From positions 1 through 40,391 of the forward strand of contig JARLJF010000047.1 in NCBI GenBank assembly GCA_031291335.1: 40,391 nt of DNA, read 5' to 3'. The position numbers and the translations under genes were made by a program. This document shows, piece by piece, positions 17,910 through 25,646 of the stretch. The notes under the pieces were generated by a model. The model worked only from the letters and a program-made list of their open reading frames with translations, did not search any database and had not been told where the DNA came from. Position 1 is the stretch's first letter; each line of letters begins with the position of its first letter. Source of the stretch: Pandoraea sp. (GTDB taxonomy: Bacteria > Pseudomonadota > Gammaproteobacteria > Burkholderiales > Burkholderiaceae).

Positions 17910-18645
17910 CTTTGCCGTACCTCGCTTCCAGATGTTGAACAAATGCCGACAGCACCAGCGTGATCACCCAATAGATGAGCGAAATCGTCAGATACGGCTC
18001 CCAGTAGCGCGCATACGCACCGGACACGGTACGCGCGGCGTACGCCAGCTCGGCCAGACCGATGGCTGATGCCAGCGAAGAGTCTTTCACGATCGCGATG
18101 GCGTTGTTACCCAGCGGCGGCAGCATGCGGCGGAATGCCTGCGGCAGCACGACCTTGCGCAGCGTCTGCATATAGGTCATGCCCAGCGAGCGAGCGGCTT
18201 CGGCCTGACCCCGATCGATCGACTGAATGCCAGCGCGGAAAATTTCGGAAACGTACGCCCCGGCGTTCAGTGAGATGGCCAGCACGGCCGACATGAACGC
18301 GCCGTATTGCGAGCGGATTTCGCGCGCCAGATCGCCGCTTATGAGCAAACCGCCCGACGGGTTGATCAGCAACGGCATCAGCGCGAAGTGGATCAGCAGG
18401 ATCTGCACGAACAGCGGCGTGCCGCGGAAGAAGCTGACGTAGAAGCGAACCGGGAATTGCACCGCGTATCGCAGGAAATACTTATAGAAGCCGTGACGCG
18501 CTTCGGCCAGACGGCCGACGCCAAGCACGAGCCCAAGTAACGTGCCGGCGATCACACAGATCACCGTGCACTTGAGCGTCATCAGCGTGCCCTCGACGAA
18601 CAGGGGCATGTATTCGCTGATGATGTTCCACTGGAACCCACCCAT
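17893..18645 (-). CDS. Polar amino acid ABC transporter permease
   Basis: A 250-residue inner membrane permease of the HisM/HisQ/GlnP class. It begins with an N-terminal helix ([19 protein letters not shown]), continues with about five membrane helices, and carries the cytoplasmic EAA loop, [20 protein letters not shown], which contacts the ATPase. [10 protein letters not shown] is typical of the polar amino acid group. Only one permease gene is present, so it probably works as a homodimer, unlike the HisQ-HisM heterodimer. The start at 18645 has AAAGGTG upstream. It is separated from the binding protein gene by a strong hairpin with a T-run. Confidence 0.93.
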   Translation of the reverse strand: MGGFQWNIISEYMPLFVEGTLMTLKCTVICVIAGTLLGLVLGVGRLAEARHGFYKYFLRYAVQFPVRFYVSFFRGTPLFVQILLIHFALMPLLINPSGGLLISGDLAREIRSQYGAFMSAVLAISLNAGAYVSEIFRAGIQSIDRGQAEAARSLGMTYMQTLRKVVLPQAFRRMLPPLGNNAIAIVKDSSLASAIGLAELAYAARTVSGAYARYWEPYLTISLIYWVITLVLSAFVQHLEARYGKGDRRQ

Positions 18646-18690
18646 GAAGCACCTTTCTCACAAAATGAAACGAACCGGCTGCCCGGCAGA

Positions 18691-18750
18691 AAAACGCTCG
18701 CGGCCCGGGGGTTGACGTCGGAAGTCGACGATCAGCTCACGGGCCGCGAG
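18691..18750 (-). terminator. Terminator-like attenuator between binding protein and permease genes
   Basis: CTCGCGGCCCG (18697-18707) and CGGGCCGCGAG (18740-18750) are a perfect 11-bp GC-rich stem with a 32-nt loop. On the minus strand the stem is followed by CGTTTTTCT. It starts 46 nt after the binding protein stop and ends before the permease start. Partial termination here would give much more binding protein than membrane subunits, as is common in importers of this type. Confidence 0.6.
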
Positions 18751-18795
18751 TGGCCAGATGTCTGGCGCGCGTGGCGCGAATCTTACACGCGTTGC

Positions 18796-19575
18796 TTACT
18801 GTTGCGGCAGCGACGGCACATCGGCGTCGAACCACTGCTTGTAGATTTTGGCGTAGGTGCCGTCAGCCACGATCTTCTTCAAGCCGGTGTTGATCTTGTC
18901 GAGCGCAACCTTGTTGCCCTTCTTCACGGCGATACCGAAATACTGGCGCTTGAACTTGTTGTCGTAGACCAGCTTGAACGGCTTTTCCGGATGGCTCTTG
19001 ATGTAGAACTTGATCACGCCCACGTCGCCCACGGCGGCGTCCACCCCACCGCGATACAGCTCTTCGAGCAGCAGCGGCGTGTTGTCGAAGCGGCGGATTG
19101 CGGTGCTTGCCTTGCCCAGTTCTTCCGAGACGGCGATGTCACCGGTGCTCGAGTTGACCACGCCCACTTGCAGCTTCTTCAGATCGGCCAGACCCGTCAC
19201 CTTGGCGCCAGGCGAGGTGATGATGACCTGATCTGCCGGGAAGTACGGGGTCGAGAAGTCAACCATCTCACGACGCTTGTCGGTGATGGTGATGCCGGAA
19301 ATGATGATGTCGCGATCGCCCTGGTCGAGCGTGGCGAAAATGCCTTCCCACGGCGTGCTGACCAGCTTCACATTGAATCCGCCTGCCTTGCCGATTGCCT
19401 TGATGACGTCGATGTCGAAGCCGACCAGTTCCTTTTGCGGCGTTTCGAACTCGAACGGACGATACGTGCCGCCGGCGCCCACGGTGTACGTGGGATCAGC
19501 AGCCTGCGCTGCCGGCACTGCGGCGAATGTCGTCAGAAAACAGGCGGCGGCCAGCACGAGGCGCTTCGTCAACAT
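18796..19575 (-). CDS. Periplasmic polar amino acid-binding protein
   Basis: A 259-residue substrate-binding protein (family 3 solute-binding fold) that captures an amino acid for the adjacent importer. The signal peptide runs to AAQA/ADPTYTVG. The mature N-terminus has GTYRPFEFETPQKELVGFDIDVIKAIG. The binding site regions are IIISGITITDKRREMVDFSTPYF, carrying the conserved Arg, and the Asp in DAAVGDVGVIKFY. The start has AAGGAAA upstream. Genome context (astC, astA downstream) suggests arginine or ornithine, whereas the sequence is also reminiscent of glutamine-binding GlnH-like proteins, so cargo is unproven. A terminator-like hairpin follows. Confidence 0.93.
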   Translation of the reverse strand: MLTKRLVLAAACFLTTFAAVPAAQAADPTYTVGAGGTYRPFEFETPQKELVGFDIDVIKAIGKAGGFNVKLVSTPWEGIFATLDQGDRDIIISGITITDKRREMVDFSTPYFPADQVIITSPGAKVTGLADLKKLQVGVVNSSTGDIAVSEELGKASTAIRRFDNTPLLLEELYRGGVDAAVGDVGVIKFYIKSHPEKPFKLVYDNKFKRQYFGIAVKKGNKVALDKINTGLKKIVADGTYAKIYKQWFDADVPSLPQQ

Positions 19576-19636
19576 GTTGATTTCCTTGGCGAGAATTCTT
19601 GAAAGAGCGCAATGATACTCCTCACGGCCTTCGAAA

Positions 19637-19661
19637 CGAAAAAAACCCGCCGAAGCGGGTT
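19637..19661 (-). terminator. Rho-independent terminator of the acetolactate synthase gene
   Basis: On the minus strand AACCCGC, a TTCG tetraloop and GCGGGTT form a compact 7-bp stem, followed directly by a run of T residues (A at 19639-19645 on the plus strand). It lies about 110 nt past the acetolactate synthase stop codon and just upstream of the binding protein gene, insulating the two units. Confidence 0.85.
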
Positions 19662-19769
19662 CTGTCGTTGCGATCTCGCGACGTGAGGCGCGATTCTCAT
19701 GCGGCGATAACGCCGTCCAGCCACGGGCGACGCCGGTTTGCGGCCAGGCCCGGGCCGGCTGGCGGCGCG

Positions 19770-21596
19770 TCAGAACGCGCCTGCCGCGATGGGACCGGTC
19801 GCTTGCCCGGGACCGAAAACCACGTCGCGATAAGTCTTGCCGGCGGGAATCATCGGGTAGACGTCGTCTTCGCGGGCAACGAGGACATCCAGCAGATACG
19901 GCTCGCTCGGGTCTTCCAGCATACGGGCGAGCGCGGCGGGCAATTCATCGGCCCGCGTGACCCGGGCACCCGCCACGCCGTAACCCGCAGCAATCGTAAC
20001 GAAGTCCGGATACGGGCGTCCGTCCTCGGCCCCGTCGGGCACGTTCGGGTCGACCAGCGATGACGCCACGCGATTGCGCGCGTAGATCATGTCCTGCCAC
20101 TGCCGCACCATGCCCAACCACTGGTTGTTGATGATCAGCACCTTCACGCCCAAGCCGTACCGGCGACACGTCGACAATTCGTTCACGGACATATTGAGAC
20201 TGCCGTCGCCGTCGATGTCGATCACCGGCACGTCAGGCAGCGCCACCTTCGCGCCGATGGCCGCCGGCAGGCCGAAGCCCATCGTGCCGAATCCCGAGCT
20301 GGACAGGAAGGTGCGCGGCTGACGAAGGCGCAGGTGTTGCATCGCCCACATCTGATGCTGCCCCACCCCCGTGGTCACGACGGCTTCCGGCGGCAGCAGC
20401 GCCGCCAGCGCCGTAATGACGTCGACACCCGTCAATACGCCCGCGCCCGCCCCGCCCGTGGTCACGGGCTGGACCGCGCGCAGCGGATGTGCCGCGCGAC
20501 GCTCACGCAGGTGGGCATGCCAGTCCGGCACATCTCGACGCGTCGCATGCGCCAACAGGCCAGCGAAGGCGTCGCGCAAATCGGCATGCACGCCAAGCGT
20601 GACAGGCTTGTTCTTGCCGATTTCGGCGGCGTCGACATCGACATGAACGATCTTCGCGTGACGGGCGAACGACGACGGGTCGCCAATCACACGGTCGTCG
20701 AAGCGCACGCCGAGCGCCAGCACGAGGTCGGCTTCGTTGACCGCAACGTTGGCCGCATAAGCGCCGTGCATACCGAGCGGGCCGAGCAGCAGCGGATGGT
20801 CGTCCGGCATTGCGCCAAGGCCCATCATCGTGAGCGCCACCGGGCAGTTGAGCGCTTCGGCCAGCGCCACAAGCTGGCCCCCCGTGCCCGAGGCGATCAC
20901 GCCGCCCCCCGCGTAGATCACCGGGCGCTCGCTCTTGGCCAGCAACGTGGCAATCCGCAGCGCTGTCTCGTCACTCATTCCGGCGGGCACGGGCGCAGTG
21001 AAACGCTTGTCGGTCGGCTGGTCCGGACGCGCCTGCTGAATGTCCTTCGGGAAATCCAGGAGTACCGGGCCGGGCCGTCCCGCCATCGCACACGCGGCCG
21101 CTTCACGCACCGCGGCGGGAATGTCGCGCGGCTCGCGCACTTGCCGGGCGAGCTTCGTCACCGGCTTGGTGATGGCAACGATATCCACTTCCTGAAAAGC
21201 GTTCTTGCCGAGCCAATGCGTGGCGACGTTCCCGGTGATGGCGAGAACGGGCACAGAATCGCTCGCGGCGTCGGCGATCCCGGTCACAAGATTCGTCGCG
21301 CCGGGGCCAGACGTCGCCAGACACACACCCAGTTTGCCGGTCGCACGTGCATAACCTTGTGCCCCAAAGACTGAGCCTTGCTCGTGCTCGGTCCGTACCA
21401 GCGCGATGGCCACGCGAGAAAGCGCGTCGAGCATCTCGAGGTTGGCTCCGCCCGGGTAGCAGAACACCGTATCGACGCCAATCTCGACCAGCGTGCGCGC
21501 AATGAGGTCTGCGCCTTTGGCAGACAGCGGGGCAACAGGCTGGGCGACGGCACCGGTCGCGGCTTCGGCAGCGGGCAAAGTCAGGTCAAGTTTCAT
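19770..21596 (-). CDS. ilvB: Acetolactate synthase large (catalytic) subunit
   Basis: A 608-residue thiamine-diphosphate enzyme of the acetohydroxyacid synthase family, condensing two pyruvates (or pyruvate and 2-oxobutyrate) in branched-chain amino acid synthesis. The N-terminal domain has VDTVFCYPGGANLEMLDAL, the catalytic Glu in TEHEQGSVFGAQGYARATGK, and TSGPGATNLVTGIADA. The C-terminal domain has the ThDP motif GDGSLNMSVNELSTC through LIINN. GMVRQWQ retains the Trp that gives these enzymes their 2-oxobutyrate preference. A 28-residue Ala-rich extension precedes the first domain. No small regulatory subunit (ilvN) is next to it, and it is divergent from an Lrp-type regulator, so it may be a second, separately controlled isozyme. 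AGGAAA lies ten bases upstream of the ATG. Confidence 0.88.
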   Translation of the reverse strand: MKLDLTLPAAEAATGAVAQPVAPLSAKGADLIARTLVEIGVDTVFCYPGGANLEMLDALSRVAIALVRTEHEQGSVFGAQGYARATGKLGVCLATSGPGATNLVTGIADAASDSVPVLAITGNVATHWLGKNAFQEVDIVAITKPVTKLARQVREPRDIPAAVREAAACAMAGRPGPVLLDFPKDIQQARPDQPTDKRFTAPVPAGMSDETALRIATLLAKSERPVIYAGGGVIASGTGGQLVALAEALNCPVALTMMGLGAMPDDHPLLLGPLGMHGAYAANVAVNEADLVLALGVRFDDRVIGDPSSFARHAKIVHVDVDAAEIGKNKPVTLGVHADLRDAFAGLLAHATRRDVPDWHAHLRERRAAHPLRAVQPVTTGGAGAGVLTGVDVITALAALLPPEAVVTTGVGQHQMWAMQHLRLRQPRTFLSSSGFGTMGFGLPAAIGAKVALPDVPVIDIDGDGSLNMSVNELSTCRRYGLGVKVLIINNQWLGMVRQWQDMIYARNRVASSLVDPNVPDGAEDGRPYPDFVTIAAGYGVAGARVTRADELPAALARMLEDPSEPYLLDVLVAREDDVYPMIPAGKTYRDVVFGPGQATGPIAAGAF

Positions 21597-21706
21597 GGGT
21601 ACGTGATTTCCTGCAGATTCAAACGAACTAGGGCGGATTGTTGCGGCAAATATGCCTAATGAACATCAAGCTTACGGGGATTGACCGGTAAATGCTTCGC
21701 GTATCG

Positions 21707-21735
21707 TTGACAAAATTCCGTCAATTTCACATGAT
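21707..21735 (+). promoter_or_regulatory. Sigma-70 promoter of the Lrp-type gene with overlapping inverted repeat
   Basis: TTGACA at 21707-21712 matches the -35 consensus fully. After 17 bp comes CATGAT (21730-21735), four of six matches to the -10. TTGAC-N8-GTCAA (21707-21724) is an inverted repeat with an AT-rich centre laid over the -35 element, a plausible autoregulatory operator for the Lrp/AsnC protein whose ATG follows at 21769. Confidence 0.55.
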
Positions 21736-21768
21736 TTATTCAGATTTTAAACGATCAAGGAATTAATC

Positions 21769-22281
21769 ATGCAACTTGACGAATTTGACGAAAAAATTCT
21801 CGCACTTCTTCAGGTAGACGCGTCGCTCTCGGCCGCCCAGATCGGCGAGCGCATCGGCTTGTCGCAGTCGCAATGTTGGCGTCGTATCGACCGGCTCGAT
21901 GCCGAAGGCATCATCGAGCGGCGCGTCGCGCTCGTCGACCGGAAGAAGGTCGGGCTCAATGTGATGCTCTTTGCTCACGTGAAACTGGCCGGACACAACC
22001 GGAACGCACTGCCAGAGTTTTCCAAGGCGATCCAGGAATTTCCTGAGGTGCTCGAATGCCACGTGCTCATGGGCAATGTGGACTTCCTGCTTCGCATCGT
22101 CACGCGCGACGTCGATGCCTATGAGCGTTTCTTCTTCGAGCGGCTGTCGCAATTGCCGATGGTGCAGGAGGTCAACTCGATGATTGCGCTCTCGCAGATC
22201 AAGTCGACGACCGTCCTGCCCATCGGAGACGGTGCCGCTTACCTCGGCGGAGCGGCCGGCACGGCCTCCGGCACTCCATGA
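21769..22281 (+). CDS. Lrp/AsnC family transcriptional regulator
   Basis: A 170-residue feast/famine regulator. The winged helix-turn-helix is at the N-terminus (DEFDEKILALLQVDASLSAA, then ERIGLSQSQCWRRIDRLDAEG) and the ligand-binding, oligomerising RAM domain spans about residues 65-150 (GLNVMLFAHVKLAGH to FFFERLSQLPMVQEVNSMIAL). A Gly/Ala-rich tail of about 18 residues follows. Such proteins sense amino acids and form octamers that wrap DNA. The start has AAGGAAT upstream. The gene is divergent from the acetolactate synthase gene across an AT-rich 172-bp gap, which makes that gene and itself its likely targets. Confidence 0.94.
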   Translation: MQLDEFDEKILALLQVDASLSAAQIGERIGLSQSQCWRRIDRLDAEGIIERRVALVDRKKVGLNVMLFAHVKLAGHNRNALPEFSKAIQEFPEVLECHVLMGNVDFLLRIVTRDVDAYERFFFERLSQLPMVQEVNSMIALSQIKSTTVLPIGDGAAYLGGAAGTASGTP

Positions 22282-22439
22282 CATTACGCTGACAACTTCA
22301 TGTCACGAAGCGGGCAGTAAACTGTCGGCCGCCCAATGCTTATTGAAGCGGCACGACACGCGTCGTTGAAGACGTTGTCACATGTTGGACAGCGCCCTCG
22401 CAAGCCTCTATGCTTAAACATCCACTACGGGAGCCTCGC

Positions 22440-22997
22440 ATGAAACGTTGGTTCGGACTGACTGCCGCAGCCGCCATTATCGGCGTGACGGCCTGGTGCT
22501 TCATCCCCGCGCACGCCGCGCTGAAAAACGGTGCGGAAGCGCCGAATTTCTCGGCCCAGGCCTCGCTCGGTGGCAAAGTGTTTACCTTCTCGCTCGCCGA
22601 CGCCCTCAAGAACGGCCCCGTCGTACTGTACTTCTACCCGGCGGCGTTCACGCAGGGCTGCACGATCGAAGCCCACGACTTTGCCGAAGCGACCGACAAG
22701 TTCAAGGAGATGGGCGCCACGGTCATCGGCGTATCGCATGACAACATCGACACGCTCAACAAATTCTCCGTGTCCGAGTGCCGCAGCAAATTTGCTGTCG
22801 CGGCCGATACCGATCAGCACATCATGCGCGCCTATGACGCCGTGCTCTCGCTCAAGCCCGATTACGCCAACCGCGTCTCATATGTCATTGCGCCGGACGG
22901 CAAAGTGATCTACAGCTATGTGAGCCTCGATCCGGACAAGCATGTCGCCAACACCATGGAAGCCGTTCGCAAGTGGCGCGCTGAACATCCTGCCTGA
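22440..22997 (+). CDS. Exported peroxiredoxin (AhpC/TSA-BCP type)
   Basis: A 185-residue thiol peroxidase with an N-terminal signal peptide (MKRWFGLTAAAAIIGV... to PAHA/ALKNG), so it should reduce peroxides in the periplasm. The peroxidatic site is PAAFTQGC, matching PxxxTxxC with Cys74. A second Cys (Cys114, in VSECRSKF) could resolve the disulphide, but lies beyond the usual five-residue BCP spacing. The ending VANTMEAVRKWRAEH is typical of the family. The first ATG in the frame (22410) would put ten residues before the signal peptide; 22440 is preferred because GGGAG lies seven bases ahead. Its reductant is unknown. The hemolysin III family gene follows closely and may be cotranscribed. 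Confidence 0.9.
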   Translation: MKRWFGLTAAAAIIGVTAWCFIPAHAALKNGAEAPNFSAQASLGGKVFTFSLADALKNGPVVLYFYPAAFTQGCTIEAHDFAEATDKFKEMGATVIGVSHDNIDTLNKFSVSECRSKFAVAADTDQHIMRAYDAVLSLKPDYANRVSYVIAPDGKVIYSYVSLDPDKHVANTMEAVRKWRAEHPA

Positions 22998-23023
22998 GCA
23001 GAGCCATCAAGGGATGATGCGGC

Positions 23024-23668
23024 ATGAAAGCCATAGCACGTGCACAAACTCGAAGCGAAGAAGTCGCCAATAGCATCAGTCACGGCATTGCCTGTCTGGT
23101 GGCCCTCGCTGCGATCCCTTTCCTTTTCTCGGCGGTGCGCCCGCCCTTGCCAAGCAAGGTGCAGCAGATCGGCATTGCCGTATTTGCCGTCACGATGGTC
23201 GTCGTGTATCTGGCATCCGCGCTGTACCACGGACTGCCAGACGGCCGCGCGAAGCGGCTATTCATGCGCGTCGATCACTGCGCCATCTTTCTTTTCATTG
23301 CCGGAACTTACACCCCCTTCACCGTCAAGATTCTCCACGACCCATGGGGCTGGCCCTTGCTCACTGGCGTATGGGTGATGGCCATTGCCGGTCTGGTCGC
23401 CAAAACACTCGGCCTGCTCGACCGGCCGCTCGTCTCTACCCTGCTCTACGTGGGCCTGGGCTGGGTCGCTGTGCTGGTCGCCGGCCCGGTGCTCGCTGCC
23501 ATTCCTGGCCCGGGCGCGGGATGGCTCTACGCAGGCGGTGTCGCCTATACCGTCGGCGCCATCTTCTACTCGCTCGACGGCCACATCAAGTTCGGGCATC
23601 TCGTCTGGCACCTGTTCGCCATCGGCGGCACCGCCTGCCACTATCTCGCCGTCTGGCGCTATCTCTGA
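23024..23668 (+). CDS. Hemolysin III family (PAQR/YqfA) membrane protein
   Basis: A 214-residue, seven-helix membrane protein of the hemolysin III branch of the PAQR superfamily. The conserved metal-site residues are visible: Ser and His in SALYHGLPDGRAKRLFMRVDH, the following Asp-His with FIAGTYTPF, and the C-terminal His pair in HLVWHLFAIGGTACHY. Family members are thought to be zinc-dependent hydrolases affecting membrane lipids; the haemolysin name comes from one Bacillus protein and does not imply toxicity. It starts 26 bp after the peroxiredoxin stop with only a weak ribosome site (GGGATG). The C-terminus converges on the kinase gene and overlaps its end by ten bases. Confidence 0.9.
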   Translation: MKAIARAQTRSEEVANSISHGIACLVALAAIPFLFSAVRPPLPSKVQQIGIAVFAVTMVVVYLASALYHGLPDGRAKRLFMRVDHCAIFLFIAGTYTPFTVKILHDPWGWPLLTGVWVMAIAGLVAKTLGLLDRPLVSTLLYVGLGWVAVLVAGPVLAAIPGPGAGWLYAGGVAYTVGAIFYSLDGHIKFGHLVWHLFAIGGTACHYLAVWRYL

Positions 23669-25374
23669 TCGTCCGGTGCGATCCGGCAATCCGCGAGTTT
23701 CTCGGATAGTCGGTCGCATCGCGCTGTCAACGACGGGTCGCCGAACATCCGGCACGCCCCGCGCATACGATGCAGCAACAACTGCGCGGCATCGAGATCC
23801 TGCGGGCGACGCGTGGCAATCAGCCGGCGAAAGCGCGCGAGATCCTTCGCCATCTCCTCCCGCATCAAGCGTCTCGCGTAGGGGTCATCCAGCAACGACG
23901 GCCGCGTAGTCTTCGGGCGCTCAGGCTTGTCGCCCGGCGCGCCACCCTGTACGCCCACTGCGGCGCCTAAACCCGCCACACCATCACTGCCGGCGCACGG
24001 CCACCGGACCGCGAGCGTTTGCGCCAGTCGCTGCCGCGAGACGGGTTTGGTCAGCACATCGTCCAGACCGGCCTCTCGCGCCGCACGCGCGCCCACTACC
24101 GACCCGGTCACCGCGAACATCACCGGCACCTGCCGGCCAAGCGCGGGCGCCAGCGCGTGAAGCGTTCTGGCCAGCGTCAGCCCACTTGCACCGCCGAGTT
24201 GTATATCGGTAAGGACGACATCGACGTCATGCGAAATCCATTGCAGCAACGCCTCGGTCAAATCTTCCGCGCGCTCGACAATGCACCCGAGCGACGCCAA
24301 CTGATCTGCGAGGATCGCGCGATTCATGACGTGATCGTCGACCACCAGCGCATGCAACCCGGGGCGCACGTCAATACGCGCAATGGACACTTCTGGCACC
24401 TCCGGCACCTCTGCCACTTCTGTCACCGATGGCAACGGCACAACCGTGTCTGCGCCCCCGCCCCCGAGCACCGGTAGCGCGGAAGGCAAGGCGAACGGGA
24501 CCGACAACCGGAACCGGGCCCCTGAGGTCGATGGCACGACGCACAGCGCCCCCCTCATGCGCTGCGCCCATTGCTGCGCGATCCACAGCCCCAACCCCGT
24601 CCCAGGCACCGAGCGGTCGGCCCGTGCAAACGCCGCAAAAACGGTGTTTTCCATGCCTGCCGGAATTCCCGGCCCGGTGTCGCTGACGTGAATCGTCAGT
24701 TGACCTAACTCATCCCGCTCTCGTCGCCCGACCTCGGGCTCGACCGAATCGGCGACGGGCACGCCTTGCCCCGGTGCGGCGTCCCACTTCACTCTCACCG
24801 CGACACCACCGCACACGGTGTACTTCAACGCATTGTCGAGTAGCGTACGTAACATCTGACGCAAGCGCCCCGCATCTCCCCAAAGCATGACGGGCACATC
24901 ATCAGCGATGTTGCACCCCAGCATGAGCCCCTTGGCATGGGCAGTGCGCGCGAACGAATCGACCTCTTCGTCGAGACATCCACGTACCTCGAACACGCGC
25001 TCCCGAAGCGGCAAGTGCGTGACGTCGCCCGGCCCCAGGTGCAACACGTCGTCCACCGCGCCGGCCACCACACCGAGCATGCGGCGCATGGCCTCGAATC
25101 GCTCGCCAGGCGCAATCGTGCAGGCGTCGCCGCCCACGCTCTGCGGCCCAGCCGAGCCACCCACCTCGCCGCACAATGCGTCCAGATGCCCTTGTAGCAC
25201 CTGCAGTGGAGCACGCAGTTCATGCACAAGCGCCATCCGAAAAGTGCTGACGTCCTCACGGCCGTCCCTTACATATCCTTGCGGCTCGGGCGATGTCGCC
25301 GCCCGTGTTTCATCGGGTTCATACCGTCCGGCATCGGCGCCGCCGCACCGGAAATTGAATTTGTCGAGATTCAT
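23659..25374 (-). CDS. Sensorless hybrid histidine kinase with receiver and HPt
   Basis: A 571-residue hybrid kinase with no membrane helix, PAS or other sensor domain. Order: HisKA with phospho-acceptor His51 in ALVHELRAPLQ, HATPase with N-box LRTLLDNALKYT (Asn181), G1 DTGPGIP and G2 GTGLGLW, an Ala/Pro/Val linker, a receiver with VVDDHVMNR, Asp390 in VVLTDIQLGG and Lys443, and a C-terminal HPt with His535 in LLHRMRGACRMFG. It thus contains a full His-Asp-His relay but neither input nor output. The 43 residues before HisKA are too short for a known sensor, so a partner protein may supply the signal. The ATG at 25374 has a GAGGCG rather far upstream. It is divergent from the chemoreceptor gene. 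Targets unknown. Confidence 0.9.
   Translation of the reverse strand: MNLDKFNFRCGGADAGRYEPDETRAATSPEPQGYVRDGREDVSTFRMALVHELRAPLQVLQGHLDALCGEVGGSAGPQSVGGDACTIAPGERFEAMRRMLGVVAGAVDDVLHLGPGDVTHLPLRERVFEVRGCLDEEVDSFARTAHAKGLMLGCNIADDVPVMLWGDAGRLRQMLRTLLDNALKYTVCGGVAVRVKWDAAPGQGVPVADSVEPEVGRRERDELGQLTIHVSDTGPGIPAGMENTVFAAFARADRSVPGTGLGLWIAQQWAQRMRGALCVVPSTSGARFRLSVPFALPSALPVLGGGGADTVVPLPSVTEVAEVPEVPEVSIARIDVRPGLHALVVDDHVMNRAILADQLASLGCIVERAEDLTEALLQWISHDVDVVLTDIQLGGASGLTLARTLHALAPALGRQVPVMFAVTGSVVGARAAREAGLDDVLTKPVSRQRLAQTLAVRWPCAGSDGVAGLGAAVGVQGGAPGDKPERPKTTRPSLLDDPYARRLMREEMAKDLARFRRLIATRRPQDLDAAQLLLHRMRGACRMFGDPSLTARCDRLSEKLADCRIAPDDQR
24388..24423 (-). repeat. In-frame 9-bp repeat coding a (x-E-V)4 linker
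   Basis: Four tandem 9-bp units encode TEV-AEV-PEV-PEV between the ATPase and receiver domains of the hybrid kinase (residues 318-329). Because the unit is a multiple of three, changes in copy number would lengthen or shorten the linker without shifting the frame. Confidence 0.6.
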
Positions 25375-25530
25375 CGCGTCGTTGACGCCTCATCACGATT
25401 CACGCGCTTCGGCGTACTGAAGAACTGCAGGAGGCTTTAAGTCTGGCCTTTTGCAAGGCTTTTGCGATTGCGCAAATTCCGATCTTCTTTTGTGGATGCA
25501 GTACTTTCGGAATCGCCCGAGCCGAATAAC

Positions 25531-25558
25531 TCAAGTTCTGCCTCTCATCTGCCGATAA
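25531..25558 (+). promoter_or_regulatory. FliA (sigma-28) flagellar/chemotaxis promoter
   Basis: TCAAGTTC (25531-25538), a 12-bp spacer and GCCGATAA (25551-25558). The second box is identical to the sigma-28 -10 consensus and the first matches six of eight positions of TAAAGTTT. It ends 88 bp upstream of the chemoreceptor ATG on the same strand, which fits class III flagellar regulation. Confidence 0.8.
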
Positions 25559-25646
25559 TCCCTATGCCCCGTCTTGCACTTTCCGAACCGATGGGGAGGC
25601 CGCACGCTCTCACTCCGCGACCTGGGCATTCAATCCATCGATCCAT

